A DNA stretch of 16,958 bases, from assembly GCA_030424955.1 (NCBI GenBank), contig JAUHVS010000045.1, positions 1 through 16,958 of the forward strand, given 5' to 3'. A model generated the notes under the pieces. The model did not search any database. It was given only the letters and a program-made list of their open reading frames with translations, and had not been told where the DNA came from. The DNA is from a bacterium (GTDB lineage Bacteria > Myxococcota_A > Bradymonadia > UBA7976 > UBA1532). Numbering within the stretch: the stretch's first letter is position 1; each line of letters begins with the position of its first letter. A program made the translations under genes and the position numbers. Shown here piece by piece: positions 1 to 7,378 of the stretch.

Positions 1-49
1 CCCGATCGCTACACTCCGCGCGACTGCCCCCCCACCGCTGGAGCGCGCC

Positions 50-697
50 ATGAAGTTCTTCATCGACACCGCCGACGTCAACGAGATCCGCGAGGCCAAC
101 GCCCTGGGTCTGCTCGACGGCGTGACCACCAACCCCTCGCTCATCGCCCGCACCGGGCGCAGCTTCGAGGCCGTCATCAAAGAGATCGTCGAGATCGTCG
201 ACGGCCCCGTCAGCGCCGAGGTGGTGAGCACCGACTTCGAGGGCATCAAGGCCGAGGCCAAGGTGCTCGCCAAGATCGCCGACAACATCGTGGTCAAGAT
301 CCCCCTCATCGAGGACGGGCTGAAGGCCGTGCGCTGGTGCGCCGATCACGGCATCCAGACCAACGTCACCCTGTGCTTCTCGCCCCTGCAGGCCCTGCTC
401 GCGGCCAAGGCCGGCGCCGACTACATCAGCCCCTTCGTGGGCCGGCTGGACGACATCGCCCACGACGGCATGGACCTCATCGGCCAGATCGTCGACATCT
501 ACCGCAACTACGACTTCGACACCGAGGTGCTGGTGGCCAGCGTGCGCCACCCGCTGCACGTGCTGGAGTCCGCCCGCCTGGGCGCCGACGTCGCCACCGT
601 GCCGCTGTCGGTGCTCAAGCAGCTCATCAAGCACCCGCTCACCGACATCGGCCTGGCCAAGTTCCTCGCCGACTGGGAGAAGGTCCCCAAGGCCTGA
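50..697 (+). CDS. fsa/tal: Transaldolase / fructose-6-phosphate aldolase-type enzyme
   Basis: A 215-residue protein of the small transaldolase family (TalC/MipB/FSA group), whose usual length is about 215-220 residues, so it looks complete. These enzymes act in the cytoplasm on dihydroxyacetone or glyceraldehyde units of the non-oxidative pentose phosphate route through a Schiff base on lysine. Seen in the sequence: the N-terminal MKFFIDTADVNEI strand, the GVTTNPSL motif (residues 24-31), VVKIPL with the presumed Schiff-base Lys83, the TNVTLCFS strand (104-111), SPFVGRLDD (127-135) and the C-terminal VPLSVLKQL. The ATG at 50 has a GGAG ribosome-binding site at 40-43, 6 nt upstream. A TACACT at 10-15 could be a -10 box, but its -35 would lie outside the window. 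Transaldolase and fructose-6-phosphate aldolase activity cannot be told apart from this sequence alone. The family call is secure. Confidence 0.95.
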   Translation: MKFFIDTADVNEIREANALGLLDGVTTNPSLIARTGRSFEAVIKEIVEIVDGPVSAEVVSTDFEGIKAEAKVLAKIADNIVVKIPLIEDGLKAVRWCADHGIQTNVTLCFSPLQALLAAKAGADYISPFVGRLDDIAHDGMDLIGQIVDIYRNYDFDTEVLVASVRHPLHVLESARLGADVATVPLSVLKQLIKHPLTDIGLAKFLADWEKVPKA

Positions 698-746
698 TCC
701 CGGGGGGGCCCGCCGCGGCCCCTCACCCCCCGCCCTGATCCGGCCA

Positions 747-766
747 ACTTCCCCGCCGCGGGAAGT
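747..766. terminator. Hairpin after the transaldolase gene
   Basis: A perfect inverted repeat, ACTTCCC (747-753) and GGGAAGT (760-766), with a 6-nt loop. It lies 50 bp after the transaldolase stop and about 60 bp before the next start. It has no T-tract, so it may be a terminator of the GC-rich type or an operator for the gene at 829. A CATACT at 790-795, downstream of it, is a possible -10 box. Confidence 0.35.
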
Positions 767-818
767 GGCGCCTCGGCCCGCCTGAGGGGCATACTCCCCC
801 CAAACCGTCTGTCTGTGT

Positions 819-825
819 GGGAGGG
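819..825 (+). promoter_or_regulatory. Ribosome-binding site deciding the GTG start at 829
   Basis: GGGAGGG lies 3 nt before the GTG at 829. The alternative in-frame GTG at 817 overlaps the upstream edge of this purine run and has no Shine-Dalgarno sequence of its own. I therefore prefer 829; the spacing is tight. Confidence 0.45.
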
Positions 826-828
826 TGC

Positions 829-3800
829 GTGGACTGGGTTGTCCTTGAGGTCATCCATGACGCGGGCGCTCGCCTCGAGGGCCTGCGACTCAGCGATGGG
901 CTGCGGCACGTGCTCTTCGAGTGCGAGCACGCGATGCCGCTGCACGCCGCCGTCAACCCCGCCGGCACCCGCGTCGCCGTCGACGCCGTGGTGCACTCCA
1001 CCCTGCGCGGCCGCCACCGCAGCCGGCTGGGGCTGGTGAACCTGGAGCGCCTGGGCATCGGCTGGACCAGCCCGTCCCTCGACCCCAAGTGGCACCTGTC
1101 CCACGCCTGCTTCGACGACAGCGGCCGCCGGCTGGCCTACGAGGGCGCCTTCGACGGCGTGCCCATCAGCGACATCTACGTCGAGGACGTACAGATCAGC
1201 GGCAACTCGGTGCGCGGCACCGTGGTGGCCGGCGCCGGCAACCCGCAGAAGCTCGGCTGCGCGCGGCCCGTGTTCCTGCCCGGCGGCGACCAGCTGCTGT
1301 ACCTGCGCAACACCCGCCCGGACGGCGCCTGGGAGCTGTGCCTGCTGGATCTCGACCGGTCGGGCGACTCCGCCTGGCAGCTCGAGGGCCGCGCCCCGTC
1401 GGTGCTCTCGCTGACCCTCACCGAGGGCGCCGAGGTCGTGCCCGACGTGCCCGTGGTCTACTGCCCCCCCCTCAAGACGGCCTTCTGGGCCGGCAAGACC
1501 CGCGGCGGCACCCGACAGGTGCTCCGCGCCGTGAAGCTGGGCGACCGCGCCCACCGCGACCTGGGCCGCGCCCACCTGCGCATCGACGAGATCTGCGTCG
1601 CCCCCGAGGGCGAGCTGATCGCCTACGCCGCCGACGGCCAGCTGTGGCTCGCCGACAGCGAGACCGGCTCGGCCGTGAGCCTGTCGGCCGGAGAGCCCGA
1701 GGGCAGCCACCGCGGCCTCACCTTCGACCTCGCCGGCGGCCGCCTGCTGCTGTGCACCAGCGACGCTGAGGGCGCCCGGGTGCGGGCCATCCACCTGGCC
1801 GACCGCCGGGGCGAGGTGCTGCACACCCTGGGCGACGTGAGCGTGCTGAGCCTGTCGCCCCTGCCGGACTCCCTCAAGGTGGACGCCCGCATGAGCGCGC
1901 TGCTGAGCGAGGCGAGCCCGACGGCCCCCACCGAAGAGACGCCCACCATGGTGGACGCCGCGCTGAACCCCGCCCTGGTGGCCGAGCTGACCGCCGCCGC
2001 CGGCGCCCGCGCGGCGCACCTGCCGGCCGCGACGGCGCTCGAGGTGTCGCCCGTGTCTGCCCTGGCGGAGCTCACCGGCGAGCCCGAGGCCAGCGCGCCC
2101 GAGGCCGCCGAGCCCGAGGCCGCCGAGCCCGAGGCCAGCGCGCCCGAGGCCGCCGAGCCCGAGGCCGCTGAGCCGGAGGCCAGTGCGCCCGAGGCCGCCG
2201 AGCCCGAGCCAGCGGAGCCCGAGGCCAGTGCGCCCGAGGCCGCCGAGCCCGAGCCAGCGGAGCCCGAGGTCGCCGAGCCCGAGACCAGTGCGCCCGAGGC
2301 CGCCGAGCCCGAGACCCCCACCGCCGCCGATCCCCTCCCGGCGGTGACCGTCGATCTTGGGATCGATCCCGCCGACGACTTCACCGGCTGGATGAAGCGC
2401 GTGTCGGCCTCGGCCGATCCAGGCGCCGCCCTGCGCAGCCTCACCACCCGCCAGGCCGACACGGCGGTGCGCGAGGGCGCGCGGCTGTACCTGGGGACCC
2501 AGCGCCGGCGGGCCGCCGGCCGCGACGAGCCGCCCCCCTCGCTCATGTTCGCCCTGGCCGCCGCCGCTCACCTGCAGCTCGACGAGGCCCGCCGGGATCT
2601 CGTCGCCCTGTGCGAGCGCGCCCGCCCCCGCGTGGAGCGCGGCCGCCTGCCCGGCGTCGAGGAGCACTTCGCCCTCGCCGCCCTGGAGCACCTCAACGGC
2701 ACCCGCCCCGACTTCCACGCCGCCGAGGTGTTCGGTGAGCACGCCGACATCGAAGGCCAGCGGGCGATGCTCGTGGCCAGCGAGGGCGAGGGCGCCGCGG
2801 CGCGCTACGTGGACGCCCACGCGCGCCAGTACCTCAACCGGCTGCGGGCCGCGATGCGCCGCCCCACCCCGCCCCTGGGCTCGCCGGCGGTCGCGGTGAC
2901 CCCCGTGCCCACCTCGCTGGTGGATCTGGCCGCGGACGCCACCGCCCGGCAGCACGCCGAGCGCGCCGAGGCCGCGGGGGCGGCCGACACGCAGGATCTG
3001 GACGCCCCGGGCCTCGCCGACACGCTCTCACGCCCGCCCCCCGCGCAGGCCCCCGAGCTGGCAGAGGCCGAGACGGCCCCGCCCCCCGGCAGCACGCCGC
3101 CCAACCCGGTGGCCGATCCGGTCGCCGCCGCTGCGGCCGCGCTGGAGGCCCTGGCCTCCGAGCTGCCCGACGACCCCATCGCCCAGGAGCGCGCCGAGAT
3201 CGCCCGCCTGGACGCCGAGCGCCGCGAGGCCGCCCTGGCCGTCGAGGCCGCCGAGCGCCAGCGCGCCGCCGACGAGGCCGCGGCCCACGCCGCGCGGATG
3301 GCCGCCGAGGCCCAGGCCGCGGCCGACGCCGAGTGGCAGGCCGCCCGCGCCGCCGCGGAGCAGGCCAGCGCCCAGGCGGCGGCCCAGGAGGCGGCCGCCG
3401 AGGCTGAGTGGCAGGCCGCCCGCGCCGCGGCCGAGGCCCAGGCCCAGTCCGCCCAGGACGCCCTGTCCCAGGACATCGCCCGCAAGGCCGAGGCCGCGAA
3501 GGCGGCTGCCGCGGCGGCCGCCGCCCAGGTCGCCCAGGCCGAGCGCGCCATGGCCGAGGCCGAGCGCGCCCGAGAGGCCGCCGAGGCCGCGCTCGCGGGC
3601 AGCACCGCCCCGCCCCCCGCCGGCGGACCCGAGGCGCAGCCCCGCATCGCCACGCCCCTGGCCGCGGCGCCCGCTGATCCCGCCGCCGACCGGCGCCGCG
3701 CCTTCTCGCCGCTGACCGGGCCGCTGCCCGCGATGCCCTCGCAGGCCCGCGCCACGGGCAGCCTGCCGGTGCAGCGCGCCCCCGCCGACGTGACGTCGGC

Positions 3801-4248
3801 GTTCACGCCGTCGGCGGATCTGCCCCTGGACGAGGCCCCCGAGGCCGCCATCGGGCTGCCCAGCGGCCGCGGCCGGCCCCCCCTGCTGGTGACCCTCGCC
3901 GGCATCGGCGCGGTGGCGGGCGGCCTGTCACAGATGATCGTGTCGGCCAAGGTCGGCGGCGGGTTCTTGCCCCTCGGCGCCCTGTGGTTGCTGGGTGGGC
4001 TGGGGCTGCTGGCCGATCGGCGGCTGGGCTTCTTCGCCGGGCTCGCCAGCTTCGCCGCCAACGCCGGGTGGCTCGCCTACGTGGCGCTGCAGCCGGTGCC
4101 CGCGGCCCACCTCACCCAGGTGGCCTTCCCCGCCTGGATGCCGCGCTCGCTGTTCTGGCTGGGCGCCGCCGCCGCCGCCGCGCTGCTGCTGGCGCTGCTC
4201 ACGCCCCCCATCGCCGGCCGCTACCGCCGGCACGGATCGCCCTTCTAG
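829..4248 (+). CDS. Large multidomain membrane protein: beta-propeller-like, repeats, coiled coil, four TM
   Basis: An unrecognised protein of 1,139 residues from GTG 829, or 1,143 from GTG 817. No signal peptide is seen, so the N-terminus is probably cytoplasmic. Residues 1 to about 350 contain repeated strand-turn-strand units of TolB/WD40 type, such as FDDSGRRLAYEG, FLPGGDQLLYLRN and APEGELIAYAADGQLWLAD, suggesting a beta-propeller. Residues 418-497 are Glu-Pro-Ala tandem repeats. About 510-678 is a helical domain I cannot name. About 781-923 is an Ala/Glu/Gln/Arg-rich coiled coil that itself repeats an AEWQAARAAAE unit. Four hydrophobic segments follow at about 1019-1039, 1045-1063, 1066-1091 and 1107-1130, so it should be anchored by its C-terminus. 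It is transcribed toward the PP2C operon. Domain limits are by eye; the function is unknown. Confidence 0.85.
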   Translation: MDWVVLEVIHDAGARLEGLRLSDGLRHVLFECEHAMPLHAAVNPAGTRVAVDAVVHSTLRGRHRSRLGLVNLERLGIGWTSPSLDPKWHLSHACFDDSGRRLAYEGAFDGVPISDIYVEDVQISGNSVRGTVVAGAGNPQKLGCARPVFLPGGDQLLYLRNTRPDGAWELCLLDLDRSGDSAWQLEGRAPSVLSLTLTEGAEVVPDVPVVYCPPLKTAFWAGKTRGGTRQVLRAVKLGDRAHRDLGRAHLRIDEICVAPEGELIAYAADGQLWLADSETGSAVSLSAGEPEGSHRGLTFDLAGGRLLLCTSDAEGARVRAIHLADRRGEVLHTLGDVSVLSLSPLPDSLKVDARMSALLSEASPTAPTEETPTMVDAALNPALVAELTAAAGARAAHLPAATALEVSPVSALAELTGEPEASAPEAAEPEAAEPEASAPEAAEPEAAEPEASAPEAAEPEPAEPEASAPEAAEPEPAEPEVAEPETSAPEAAEPETPTAADPLPAVTVDLGIDPADDFTGWMKRVSASADPGAALRSLTTRQADTAVREGARLYLGTQRRRAAGRDEPPPSLMFALAAAAHLQLDEARRDLVALCERARPRVERGRLPGVEEHFALAALEHLNGTRPDFHAAEVFGEHADIEGQRAMLVASEGEGAAARYVDAHARQYLNRLRAAMRRPTPPLGSPAVAVTPVPTSLVDLAADATARQHAERAEAAGAADTQDLDAPGLADTLSRPPPAQAPELAEAETAPPPGSTPPNPVADPVAAAAAALEALASELPDDPIAQERAEIARLDAERREAALAVEAAERQRAADEAAAHAARMAAEAQAAADAEWQAARAAAEQASAQAAAQEAAAEAEWQAARAAAEAQAQSAQDALSQDIARKAEAAKAAAAAAAAQVAQAERAMAEAERAREAAEAALAGSTAPPPAGGPEAQPRIATPLAAAPADPAADRRRAFSPLTGPLPAMPSQARATGSLPVQRAPADVTSAFTPSADLPLDEAPEAAIGLPSGRGRPPLLVTLAGIGAVAGGLSQMIVSAKVGGGFLPLGALWLLGGLGLLADRRLGFFAGLASFAANAGWLAYVALQPVPAAHLTQVAFPAWMPRSLFWLGAAAAAALLLALLTPPIAGRYRRHGSPF
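2080..2319 (+). repeat. 45-bp in-frame tandem repeat encoding Glu/Pro/Ala units
   Basis: The 15-residue unit EPEASAPEAAEPE(A/P)A occurs four times in direct succession (2080-2124, 2125-2169, 2170-2214, 2215-2259). A 5-residue partial unit (2260-2274) and a diverged unit EPETSAPEAAEPETP (2275-2319) follow. The period is a multiple of three, so copy number can change without a frameshift. It forms an acidic, proline-rich spacer between the propeller-like region and the helical domain of the host protein. Confidence 0.9.
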
Positions 4249-4403
4249 CAGCCTGCTGGCGTTCGAGGACCGGGCCAGCGCGAGCCGGCGCGTCGGATCC
4301 AAGGCGCTGATGCGCTCGGCGGTGAGGCGGGCGACGGGAGCGCGCTCCACCCGCCGGCTGCCGACAGGGCGCTGATGGGCTCGACGCTCAGAGGGTGTGG
4401 AGG

Positions 4404-4441
4404 CGGCGGCCGGGCGGCCGCCGGCGGGGGCCGCGGCCCCC
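4404..4441. terminator. Two GC hairpins between convergent genes
   Basis: CGGCGGCC (4404-4411) pairs with GGCCGCCG (4416-4423) across a 4-nt loop. Directly after it comes a 16-bp perfect palindrome, GGGGGCCGCGGCCCCC (4426-4441). The PP2C stop codon begins at 4445 on the other strand and the large membrane-protein gene ends at 4248. The position suggests bidirectional termination. There is no T-tract on either strand, so this is inference from position and symmetry. The rest of 4249-4403 shows nothing clear except a loose direct repeat of GGCGCTGATG at about 4303 and 4368. Confidence 0.4.
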
Positions 4442-4444
4442 CGG

Positions 4445-5212
4445 TCAGTCCTTCTGGTGGCGCACCAGGATGACCGTGATGTTGTCGGTGCCGCCGGCCT
4501 TGTTGGCGGCGTCGATGAGGCGCTCGCACTTCTCGTCGAGGTCGTCGCCCTCGCCGAGCAGGATCTTCGCCATCTCGTCGTCGGTGACCATGCCCGACAA
4601 GCCATCGGAGCACAGCAGGTACACGTCGCCGTCCTGCGGCTGCTCGTGCATCACGTCGACCTGCACGGTCTCTTTCATGCCCAGGGCCCGTACGATGACG
4701 TTCTTGTGTGGGAACGCCTCGATCTCCTCGGGGGTCAGCTGGCGCATCTTGATGTAGTCGTTGAGGAGCGAGTGATCCTCGGTCAGCTGCACCAGGGTGT
4801 CACCGCGCAGGCGGTAGACCCGGCTGTCGCCCACGTGCCCGATGTAGCAGGTGTCGTTGACGAAGAAGGTCACCACGATGGTGGTGCCCATGCCCTTGAG
4901 CTTCACGTCGCGGGAGGCCGCCTCGAAGATGCGCCGGTTGCTCAGCTTCACGCCGGTCACCACGCGGTTCTCTTCGTACTTGCGGCCCTTGTCCATCTTG
5001 TAGGGCCAGGTGATCTCGTCGTCCTCGGCGGTGGCCCGGAAGAACTCGGCGAGGGTCTCGACCGACATCTGGCTGGCCACCTCGCCCGAGGCGTGCCCGC
5101 CCATGCCGTCCGCCACGATGAACAGGTTCTCTTCTCGGAACAGACGCAGGCTGTCCTCGTTGTGGGCGCGCTTCATCCCCACGTGGGTGCGTCCGGCCGA
5201 GGTGAGCTTCAT
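4445..5212 (-). CDS. prpC/stp-like: PP2C-family serine/threonine protein phosphatase
   Basis: A 255-residue stand-alone bacterial PP2C (PPM) phosphatase, which removes phosphate from Ser/Thr residues using two divalent metals, usually opposing Hanks-type kinases in the cytoplasm. Motifs in order: SAGRTHVGMKRAHNEDS (residues 5-21, with the metal-ligand Glu/Asp pair), VADGMGGHASGE (33-44), GTT and HVGDSRVYRL (109-135), TEDHS (144-148), SDGLSGMV (202-209, Asp203) and GGTDNITVIL (240-249, Asp243). All expected metal ligands are present, so it should be active. No transmembrane segment or sensor domain is attached. Its ATG overlaps the stop of the upstream lipoprotein gene (ATGA, 5209-5212), and GGAGG lies 7 nt upstream (5220-5224 on the plus strand). 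No kinase gene lies in the window. The family call is certain; its partner kinase is unknown. Confidence 0.95.
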   Translation of the reverse strand: MKLTSAGRTHVGMKRAHNEDSLRLFREENLFIVADGMGGHASGEVASQMSVETLAEFFRATAEDDEITWPYKMDKGRKYEENRVVTGVKLSNRRIFEAASRDVKLKGMGTTIVVTFFVNDTCYIGHVGDSRVYRLRGDTLVQLTEDHSLLNDYIKMRQLTPEEIEAFPHKNVIVRALGMKETVQVDVMHEQPQDGDVYLLCSDGLSGMVTDDEMAKILLGEGDDLDEKCERLIDAANKAGGTDNITVILVRHQKD

Positions 5213-6063
5213 CGGGGGGCCTCCGTCTCGAGGGGGTCGGCGATGACGTGCTCGCGGGCGTCGCGGGTCACGAACATCACGGTGGTCTCTCCGCCCCCCA
5301 CGAGGGGCGCGGTCACGCGGGTCGCGCGCTGTACGCTGATCTGAACCGGGCCCGAGCCCAGGGCCGCCAGGGCGACCGCGGGCACGTCGAGCGCCCCGTC
5401 TTCGCCCGCGCAGTCCACGCCCAGGGTCTCGTGCCCGACGTCCTTCGACAGGAACACCCGGGCGGGGCCGCCCTCGCCCCAGCGCACCTGCAGCCCGTCG
5501 GCCTGCGCGCTGATCTCGCGCAGGTAGACCGGCGGCGGCGCCAGCACGGCGGCGTGGAGGGGCCCGCTGTCGACCCCGCCCGCGGCCAGGCGGTAGCGCC
5601 CGCCGGCCAGGTACGGCAGGTCCTCAGGGCGGTCGGCGTCGTACACCACGCCCCCGACGCGGAAGTCCAGCGCCGGCAGGGGCCGCGGCTCGATGCGCAC
5701 GGGCTGGTCGTCGAGGGGGGCGGGCGGGCTCACGGTGAGGGCGCCCATGTCGAGCAGGTCGATGCTGGCGTGGGCCGCCGTCGCCCCGTGGGCGCGCCGG
5801 ACCCGGCAGCTGCCCGCGGTGGGCGCGGGGCTCACCATCCAGGCCTGCTCCGCCTGCGCCAGGGTGTGCAGCGCCTCGCTGCGGGTCTGCCGCCGGTAGT
5901 CCATCACCTGCCCGCTGACGGCCACGCCGGGCTCGCCAAAGGTCTGGCTCAGCACCACCAGGCCCGCGCGCCCCTCGCTGGGCGGCGGCTGGGCGGGCTC
6001 GCTGGGGGCCGACTGGCAGGCCATGAGCGCGCCGGTGGCGGCGAAGGGCAGGAGGGATCGCAT
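5209..6063 (-). CDS. Predicted outer-membrane lipoprotein of unknown function
   Basis: A 284-residue protein. The ATG at 6063 is preferred over longer alternatives because it gives a standard lipoprotein signal, MRSLLPFAATGALMAC, with lipobox L-M-A-C and acylated Cys16. The +2 residue is Ser, which under the usual rule predicts sorting to the outer membrane. A Pro/Ser linker follows (residues 17-31). The mature part is rich in short beta-strands and Gly/Pro turns, with only two further cysteines (about residues 88 and 217). I recognise no family. It sits first in a two-gene operon and overlaps the phosphatase gene by 4 bp, so the two are probably translationally coupled. The LarA-like gene diverges from it across 89 bp. 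A possible role in envelope stress or signalling with the phosphatase is inference. Confidence 0.8.
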   Translation of the reverse strand: MRSLLPFAATGALMACQSAPSEPAQPPPSEGRAGLVVLSQTFGEPGVAVSGQVMDYRRQTRSEALHTLAQAEQAWMVSPAPTAGSCRVRRAHGATAAHASIDLLDMGALTVSPPAPLDDQPVRIEPRPLPALDFRVGGVVYDADRPEDLPYLAGGRYRLAAGGVDSGPLHAAVLAPPPVYLREISAQADGLQVRWGEGGPARVFLSKDVGHETLGVDCAGEDGALDVPAVALAALGSGPVQISVQRATRVTAPLVGGGETTVMFVTRDAREHVIADPLETEAPR

Positions 6064-6070
6064 TGCCCCG

Positions 6071-6099
6071 ATCCAAGCAGGAAGCACCGCGATTGGCAA
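6071..6099 (-). promoter_or_regulatory. Candidate promoter of the lipoprotein-PP2C operon
   Basis: Read on the minus strand, TTGCCA (plus 6094-6099; 5 of 6 matches to a sigma70 -35) is followed after exactly 17 nt by TTGGAT (plus 6071-6076; 3 of 6 matches to a -10). Transcription would start at or just before the ATG at 6063, giving an almost leaderless message. The -10 match is weak, so this is tentative. The rest of this 89-bp divergent spacer shows no clear plus-strand promoter. Confidence 0.3.
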
Positions 6100-6141
6100 G
6101 GTCGGCACCGCCGGGCCATGATCTGCGCCCATGCAGGCCAC

Positions 6142-6147
6142 GGGGGG
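6142..6147 (+). promoter_or_regulatory. Ribosome-binding site for the LarA-like gene
   Basis: A run of six G (6142-6147) lies 5 nt before the ATG at 6153. The same frame is open farther upstream, but the residues added there are not like any LarA N-terminus. This supports starting at MQVTIGWG. ATGCAGG occurs twice nearby (6131 and 6153); the first ATG is out of frame. Confidence 0.4.
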
Positions 6148-6152
6148 CCCCG

Positions 6153-7283
6153 ATGCAGGTGACGATCGGCTGGGGGCTCAGCCCGCGCGAGGTGACGGTG
6201 CCGGACGGCGCCACGGTGTTCGCGCCCCCCCCGCCCCCACCGCCTGTGGACTGGGCGCCGGCCGTGGCAGGGGCCCTCGCGCGGCCGGTGGGCAGCGCCC
6301 CGATCGCCGACCGCCTGCGGGCCGCCCGCCAGGTGGTGGTGGTGGTGCCCGATGACACCCGCAAGGCCGTCGCCGGGCCCGTGCTGGCGGCGCTGATCCC
6401 CCTGCTGGAGCGCGCGGGCGTGCGCTGGCAGATCGCCGTGGCGACGGGCAAGCACCCGCCCCGGCCCCAGGGCCCCGCGGGCGCGTGGGTGCACGACGCC
6501 CAGGCCCCTGATCTGGTGGCCGTCGGGCGCACCGCCCACGGCACCGACGTGCGCTTCCCCCCCGCGGTGCTGGCGGCAGACCTGCGGATCCTGGTGGGCG
6601 AGGTGCGGCCCCACTACTTCACGGGCTGGGCCGGCGGCGCGAAGACGCTGTTCCCGGGCGTCGCCGGGGCCGAGGGCATCTGGCACAACCACACGCTGAA
6701 GGCCGCGCCCGGCGCGCGGCTGGGCCAGATCGAGGGCAACCCCTGCCGGGCCGATCTGGAGGCCGCCGCGGCGCTGGCGGGGCCGAGCGTCATCATCAAC
6801 GCCGTGCGGAGCGCCGCCGGCCTGGCGGGCGTGGTCGCGGGCGATCCGATCCTCGCCCACCGCGCCGCCGTGGCCCTGGCCCGCCCGGTCTTCGAGATCC
6901 ACCCGGACCGGCGCTTCGACGCGGTGCTGGTGTCGGACGGCCACCCGGTCACCGCCAGCCTCTACCAGGCCTGCAAGCTGCTGCCCCCAGCCGGCGCGCT
7001 CCTGGCCCCGGGCGGCCGGGTGGTGATCGCCGCCGCCCTGCACGCCGGGGTGGGCCCGGTGTCGATCATCAACGACCAGATCTACCGCCTGGGGGTCGTG
7101 CACGCGCTGCCCGCCGATCACCAGGTGCGCCTGGTGTCGGGCCGATCGGCCGCCGAGGTGCAGCCCACGTTCTGCACCCCGGCCCCCGACGTCGCCACGG
7201 CGCTGGCAGGCGTGCCCGGCGAGCGGGTGGCGGTGCTGCCCTGGGCCGGCGACCTCGCCCCGCGCCCCGCCCCATGGGCGTGA
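6153..7283 (+). CDS. larA-like: LarA-family (nickel-pincer nucleotide) racemase/epimerase homologue
   Basis: A 376-residue protein of the LarA (DUF2088) superfamily, which racemises or epimerises 2-hydroxyacids using a covalently bound nickel-pincer nucleotide. Motifs seen: VVVPDDTRK (63-71), IAVATGKH (94-101), RPHYFTGWAGGAKTLFPG (152-169), HNHTLKA (178-184) and QIEGNPCRADLE (192-203). His101, His154, Lys164 and His180 line up in order and spacing with the catalytic His108/His174, cofactor-binding Lys184 and nickel ligand His200 of Lactiplantibacillus LarA; the 154-164-180 spacing equals 174-184-200. The protein is shorter than typical LarA (about 420-430 residues). No larB, larC or larE cofactor genes are present here, so they must lie elsewhere. 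Many LarA homologues act on substrates other than lactate, so the substrate is open. The N-terminal PPPPPPP run (25-31) is unusual. The alignment is from memory, not computed. Confidence 0.85.
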   Translation: MQVTIGWGLSPREVTVPDGATVFAPPPPPPPVDWAPAVAGALARPVGSAPIADRLRAARQVVVVVPDDTRKAVAGPVLAALIPLLERAGVRWQIAVATGKHPPRPQGPAGAWVHDAQAPDLVAVGRTAHGTDVRFPPAVLAADLRILVGEVRPHYFTGWAGGAKTLFPGVAGAEGIWHNHTLKAAPGARLGQIEGNPCRADLEAAAALAGPSVIINAVRSAAGLAGVVAGDPILAHRAAVALARPVFEIHPDRRFDAVLVSDGHPVTASLYQACKLLPPAGALLAPGGRVVIAAALHAGVGPVSIINDQIYRLGVVHALPADHQVRLVSGRSAAEVQPTFCTPAPDVATALAGVPGERVAVLPWAGDLAPRPAPWA

Positions 7284-7378
7284 GCCCCCCAGGCAGCGGG
7301 CGCCCGGCCGGCGAACCTCGCCCAAGCCGGGGGCGAGCACAGGCGCTCGGCGCCCGGTTGCTGCTAGGCTGCGGGCCC

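Noticed and set aside
508..2955. Long open frame on the minus strand opposite the large membrane-protein gene
   Set aside because: Antisense shadow created by high GC at third positions; its Gly/Leu-Gly repeats mirror the Glu/Pro/Ala repeats, and it crosses the 3' end of the transaldolase gene.
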